This document shows positions 6,452-7,901 of a stretch of 7,901 nt of DNA, piece after piece. Under the pieces are notes generated by a model. That model had not been told where the DNA came from, searched no databases, and worked only from the letters and a program-made list of their open reading frames with translations. Where the stretch lies: positions 1 through 7,901 of the forward strand of contig CAUWLL010000067.1 of the NCBI GenBank assembly GCA_963559605.1. Reading direction: 5' to 3'. The stretch's first letter is position 1; each line of letters opens with the position of its first letter. Origin of the DNA: Dorea_D sp963559605. GTDB taxonomy: Bacteria > Bacillota > Clostridia > Lachnospirales > Lachnospiraceae. The translations under genes and the position numbers were made by a program.

Positions 6452-6460
6452 AGGAGGGGG
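6452..6460 (+). promoter_or_regulatory. Ribosome binding site that selects a GTG start for tctB
   Basis: AGGAGGGGG lies 6 nt before GTG 6467 and downstream of the in-frame ATG 6443. As the strongest Shine-Dalgarno match in the gap, outside the preceding hairpin, it favours GTG as the true start. Confidence 0.7.
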
Positions 6461-6466
6461 ACAGAA

Positions 6467-6949
6467 GTGTTTATAAAAAAGTATGGAGATCTGGCGACCG
6501 GAATTTTTTTCTTACTTTTATCAGTATTTTATTTTTCCCAGATCAGTACAATCGAGATTATAGATTCTGGTTCTATAGATGCAGCATTTATTCCTAAACT
6601 AGTTGCAGGAGCTATGTTTATTTTGAGTGTCTTCCTGATCATAACAGCATCATATAAGCTCAAGCAGAAGAAAGAAGAAAGGGAAAGAAAGGAAGCTGGA
6701 AAGATGGCGTGGAAATCCATGCTTATGACTTCAGCGCTTTTAATTCTCTATGTAGCTTTATTTGAATCCATAGGTTTTCTTGTTACAACAACAGTTTATC
6801 TTTTTTTTCAGTTAGCTATTCTGGCACCTGAAAGGAAACCAAAACAATTGGTGATTTTTGCATTTTCGTCTGTTGTAGCATCGCTTCTTTTGCAATATGT
6901 ATTTATTCACTTGCTATTCGTTATGCTGCCACAAGGAATTCTCAGATAA
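6467..6949 (+). CDS. tctB: TctB-type small membrane subunit of the TTT transporter
   Basis: This 160-residue integral membrane protein has the length and topology of TctB, the poorly conserved small subunit of tripartite tricarboxylate transporters. Hydrophobic segments lie near 10-26, 43-62, 84-100, 102-120 and 128-155. A very charged cytoplasmic-type loop rich in Lys, Glu and Arg (64-79) separates the first two from the rest. Assignment rests on this topology plus its position between the TctC and TctA genes, because TctB sequences share few fixed residues. The start is taken as GTG 6467, preceded by AGGAGGGGG. The alternative ATG 6443 would add eight residues (MIIRRGTE), but its ribosome-like site is paired in a hairpin. 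The next gene begins 18 nt after the stop. Confidence 0.82.
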   Translation: MFIKKYGDLATGIFFLLLSVFYFSQISTIEIIDSGSIDAAFIPKLVAGAMFILSVFLIITASYKLKQKKEERERKEAGKMAWKSMLMTSALLILYVALFESIGFLVTTTVYLFFQLAILAPERKPKQLVIFAFSSVVASLLLQYVFIHLLFVMLPQGILR

Positions 6950-6967
6950 GAGAGGAGGAAATGGAAT

Positions 6968-7867
6968 ATGGTTGAAACATTTATGGAAGGTCTTTCCATG
7001 GTTCTGACGATAAAGGTAACTCTTCTGATGACAGCAGGAGTGGCATTTGGGATTGTATTTGGAGCCATTCCAGGTCTCACAGCAACGATGGGAGTTGCAT
7101 TAGGTCTGCCCATTACCTTCAGCATGACTCCAATTGAGGGACTTGCATTTTTGTGCGCCATTTATATTGGAGGTGTGTCAGGGGGATTAATATCAGCTAT
7201 ACTTTTGAAGATACCAGGAACGCCATCATCAATTGCAACAACATTTGACGGTTCTCCCATGGCAGCAAGAGGCGAAGCAGGACGAGCTTTGGGAATAGGA
7301 ATTACATATTCTTTTATCGGCACGATTTTTAGTCTTTTAGCACTTATGTTTATTGCCCCTCCGATTGCAGATATAGCTTTAAAATTTGGACCATTTGAAT
7401 ATTTTGCAGTTTCTATTTTTGCGCTCACGATCATTTCCAGTCTATCAGAAGGCTCTATGATAAAAGCTTTGATGAGTGGCGTTTTGGGAATTGGAGTGAC
7501 TACAATCGGAGCAGCTCCAATTGATGGATTTCCACGTTTTACATTTGGAAATTCTGCGTTGGATGCGGGATTTGATATTTTATCTGTTTTAATTGGAATG
7601 TATGCAGTTGCAGAAGTACTGGAGATGGCAGGCAATTCCTCGGCAGAAGAAAAAGTAAATACAAAATTTAAAATAAGAGGACTGGGATTTTCTTTTAAAG
7701 AATTTAAAGGTCAGATTGTCAATATGGTACGCTCAGCTTTAATTGGAATCGGAGTGGGAATTCTTCCAGGTCTGGGAGGTGCGACTTCCAATTTAATTGC
7801 ATACGCTGCAGCTAAAAATTCTTCGAAGCATCCGGAGAAGTTTGGAACTGAATATTTCGCGCTATGA
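6968..7867 (+). CDS. tctA: TctA-type large membrane subunit, abruptly truncated
   Basis: This is the large permease subunit of the TTT transporter, with multiple hydrophobic segments from residue 11 onward. Hallmark motifs are GAIPGLTATMGVALGLP (32-48), AIYIGGVSGG (64-73), LLKIPGTPSSIATTFDGSPM (79-98) and, in the second pseudo-repeat, GVGILPGLGGATSNLIAYA (262-280). These two PGL-containing loops are the conserved inverted halves of the family. GAGGAGG at 6952-6958 lies 9 nt before the ATG. Full-length TctA proteins have about 500 residues. Here homology runs to KFGT (291-294), where the family continues with a Gly-rich stretch and a conserved SE-ANNA-type motif, but the frame reads EYFAL and stops. 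About 200 residues of the C-terminal half are missing. Either the gene is broken, or the sequence beyond about 7850 is not its natural continuation. As shown, the product would probably not be functional. Confidence 0.85.
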   Translation: MVETFMEGLSMVLTIKVTLLMTAGVAFGIVFGAIPGLTATMGVALGLPITFSMTPIEGLAFLCAIYIGGVSGGLISAILLKIPGTPSSIATTFDGSPMAARGEAGRALGIGITYSFIGTIFSLLALMFIAPPIADIALKFGPFEYFAVSIFALTIISSLSEGSMIKALMSGVLGIGVTTIGAAPIDGFPRFTFGNSALDAGFDILSVLIGMYAVAEVLEMAGNSSAEEKVNTKFKIRGLGFSFKEFKGQIVNMVRSALIGIGVGILPGLGGATSNLIAYAAAKNSSKHPEKFGTEYFAL

Positions 7868-7901
7868 GAGCCATCGATACGCTTTTGAGATCCACCAGTA
7901 C
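7851..7901. other. Unrelated 51-bp segment replacing the tctA 3' half
   Basis: TctA-like coding stops fitting at about 7850, and the remaining 51 bases do not encode the expected TctA continuation in any plus-strand frame. The plus-strand frame starting at 7851 is open and reads NISRYESHRYAFEIHQY, and two minus-strand frames are also open. The segment is too short to identify. It could be the edge of an inserted mobile element, a recombination junction, or a chimeric end of an assembled contig. Confidence 0.5.

Noticed and set aside
1..7901. CRISPR array, tRNA or rRNA genes
   Set aside because: No regularly spaced repeats, cloverleaf-like sequences or conserved rRNA segments were seen on either strand.
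7851..7901. Simple frameshift at the end of tctA
   Set aside because: None of the three plus-strand frames after 7850 gives the expected TctA continuation, so a single base insertion or deletion cannot explain the break.

Overview
The window looks like low-GC Firmicute DNA, most likely from a Clostridia or Lachnospiraceae-type anaerobe. The evidence is AT-rich coding sequence, strong AGGAGG-type Shine-Dalgarno sites before almost every gene, a Gram-positive-style lipoprotein signal on the binding protein, and very AT-rich intergenic DNA. The taxon is inferred from these traits only.

Layout. Bases 1-63 are the GC-richer 3' tail of a plus-strand gene that is otherwise outside the window. A strong hairpin terminator at 72-131 separates it from a convergent minus-strand gene (166-2106). 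That gene encodes a PrpR-type sigma-54 enhancer-binding regulator with PrpR_N, PAS, AAA+ (GAFTGA) and Fis-type HTH domains. A 360-bp AT-rich divergent region (2107-2466) follows. It holds several palindromes and repeats, a probable sigma-70 promoter for the regulator, and a close match to a sigma-54 promoter (2409-2424) 32 nt upstream of the next gene. From 2467 to the end, six genes run on the plus strand with short gaps: an HpcH/HpaI-family pyruvate aldolase, an Ldh_2-family (malate/L-lactate/ureidoglycolate type) NAD(P) dehydrogenase, a D-2-hydroxyacid (SerA-like) dehydrogenase, and a tripartite tricarboxylate transporter (TctC lipoprotein, TctB, TctA).

How the parts may work together. The regulator probably senses an organic acid or CoA-linked intermediate and activates the single sigma-54 promoter. 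The TTT transporter imports a carboxylate. The two unrelated 2-hydroxyacid dehydrogenases interconvert hydroxy- and keto-acid forms, possibly both enantiomers, and the aldolase cleaves a 2-keto acid to pyruvate plus an aldehyde. The substrate cannot be read from the sequence. The L-type/D-type dehydrogenase pair next to a TTT transporter recalls described sulfolactate clusters, but no sulfolyase gene is visible here, so hydroxylated dicarboxylates or sugar acids remain equally possible.

The main anomaly is at the right end. TctA follows its family closely to residue 294, then changes abruptly at about base 7850 into 51 bases of unrelated sequence with an early stop, about 200 residues short of full length. 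This could be an insertion or rearrangement junction, or an assembly-end artefact.
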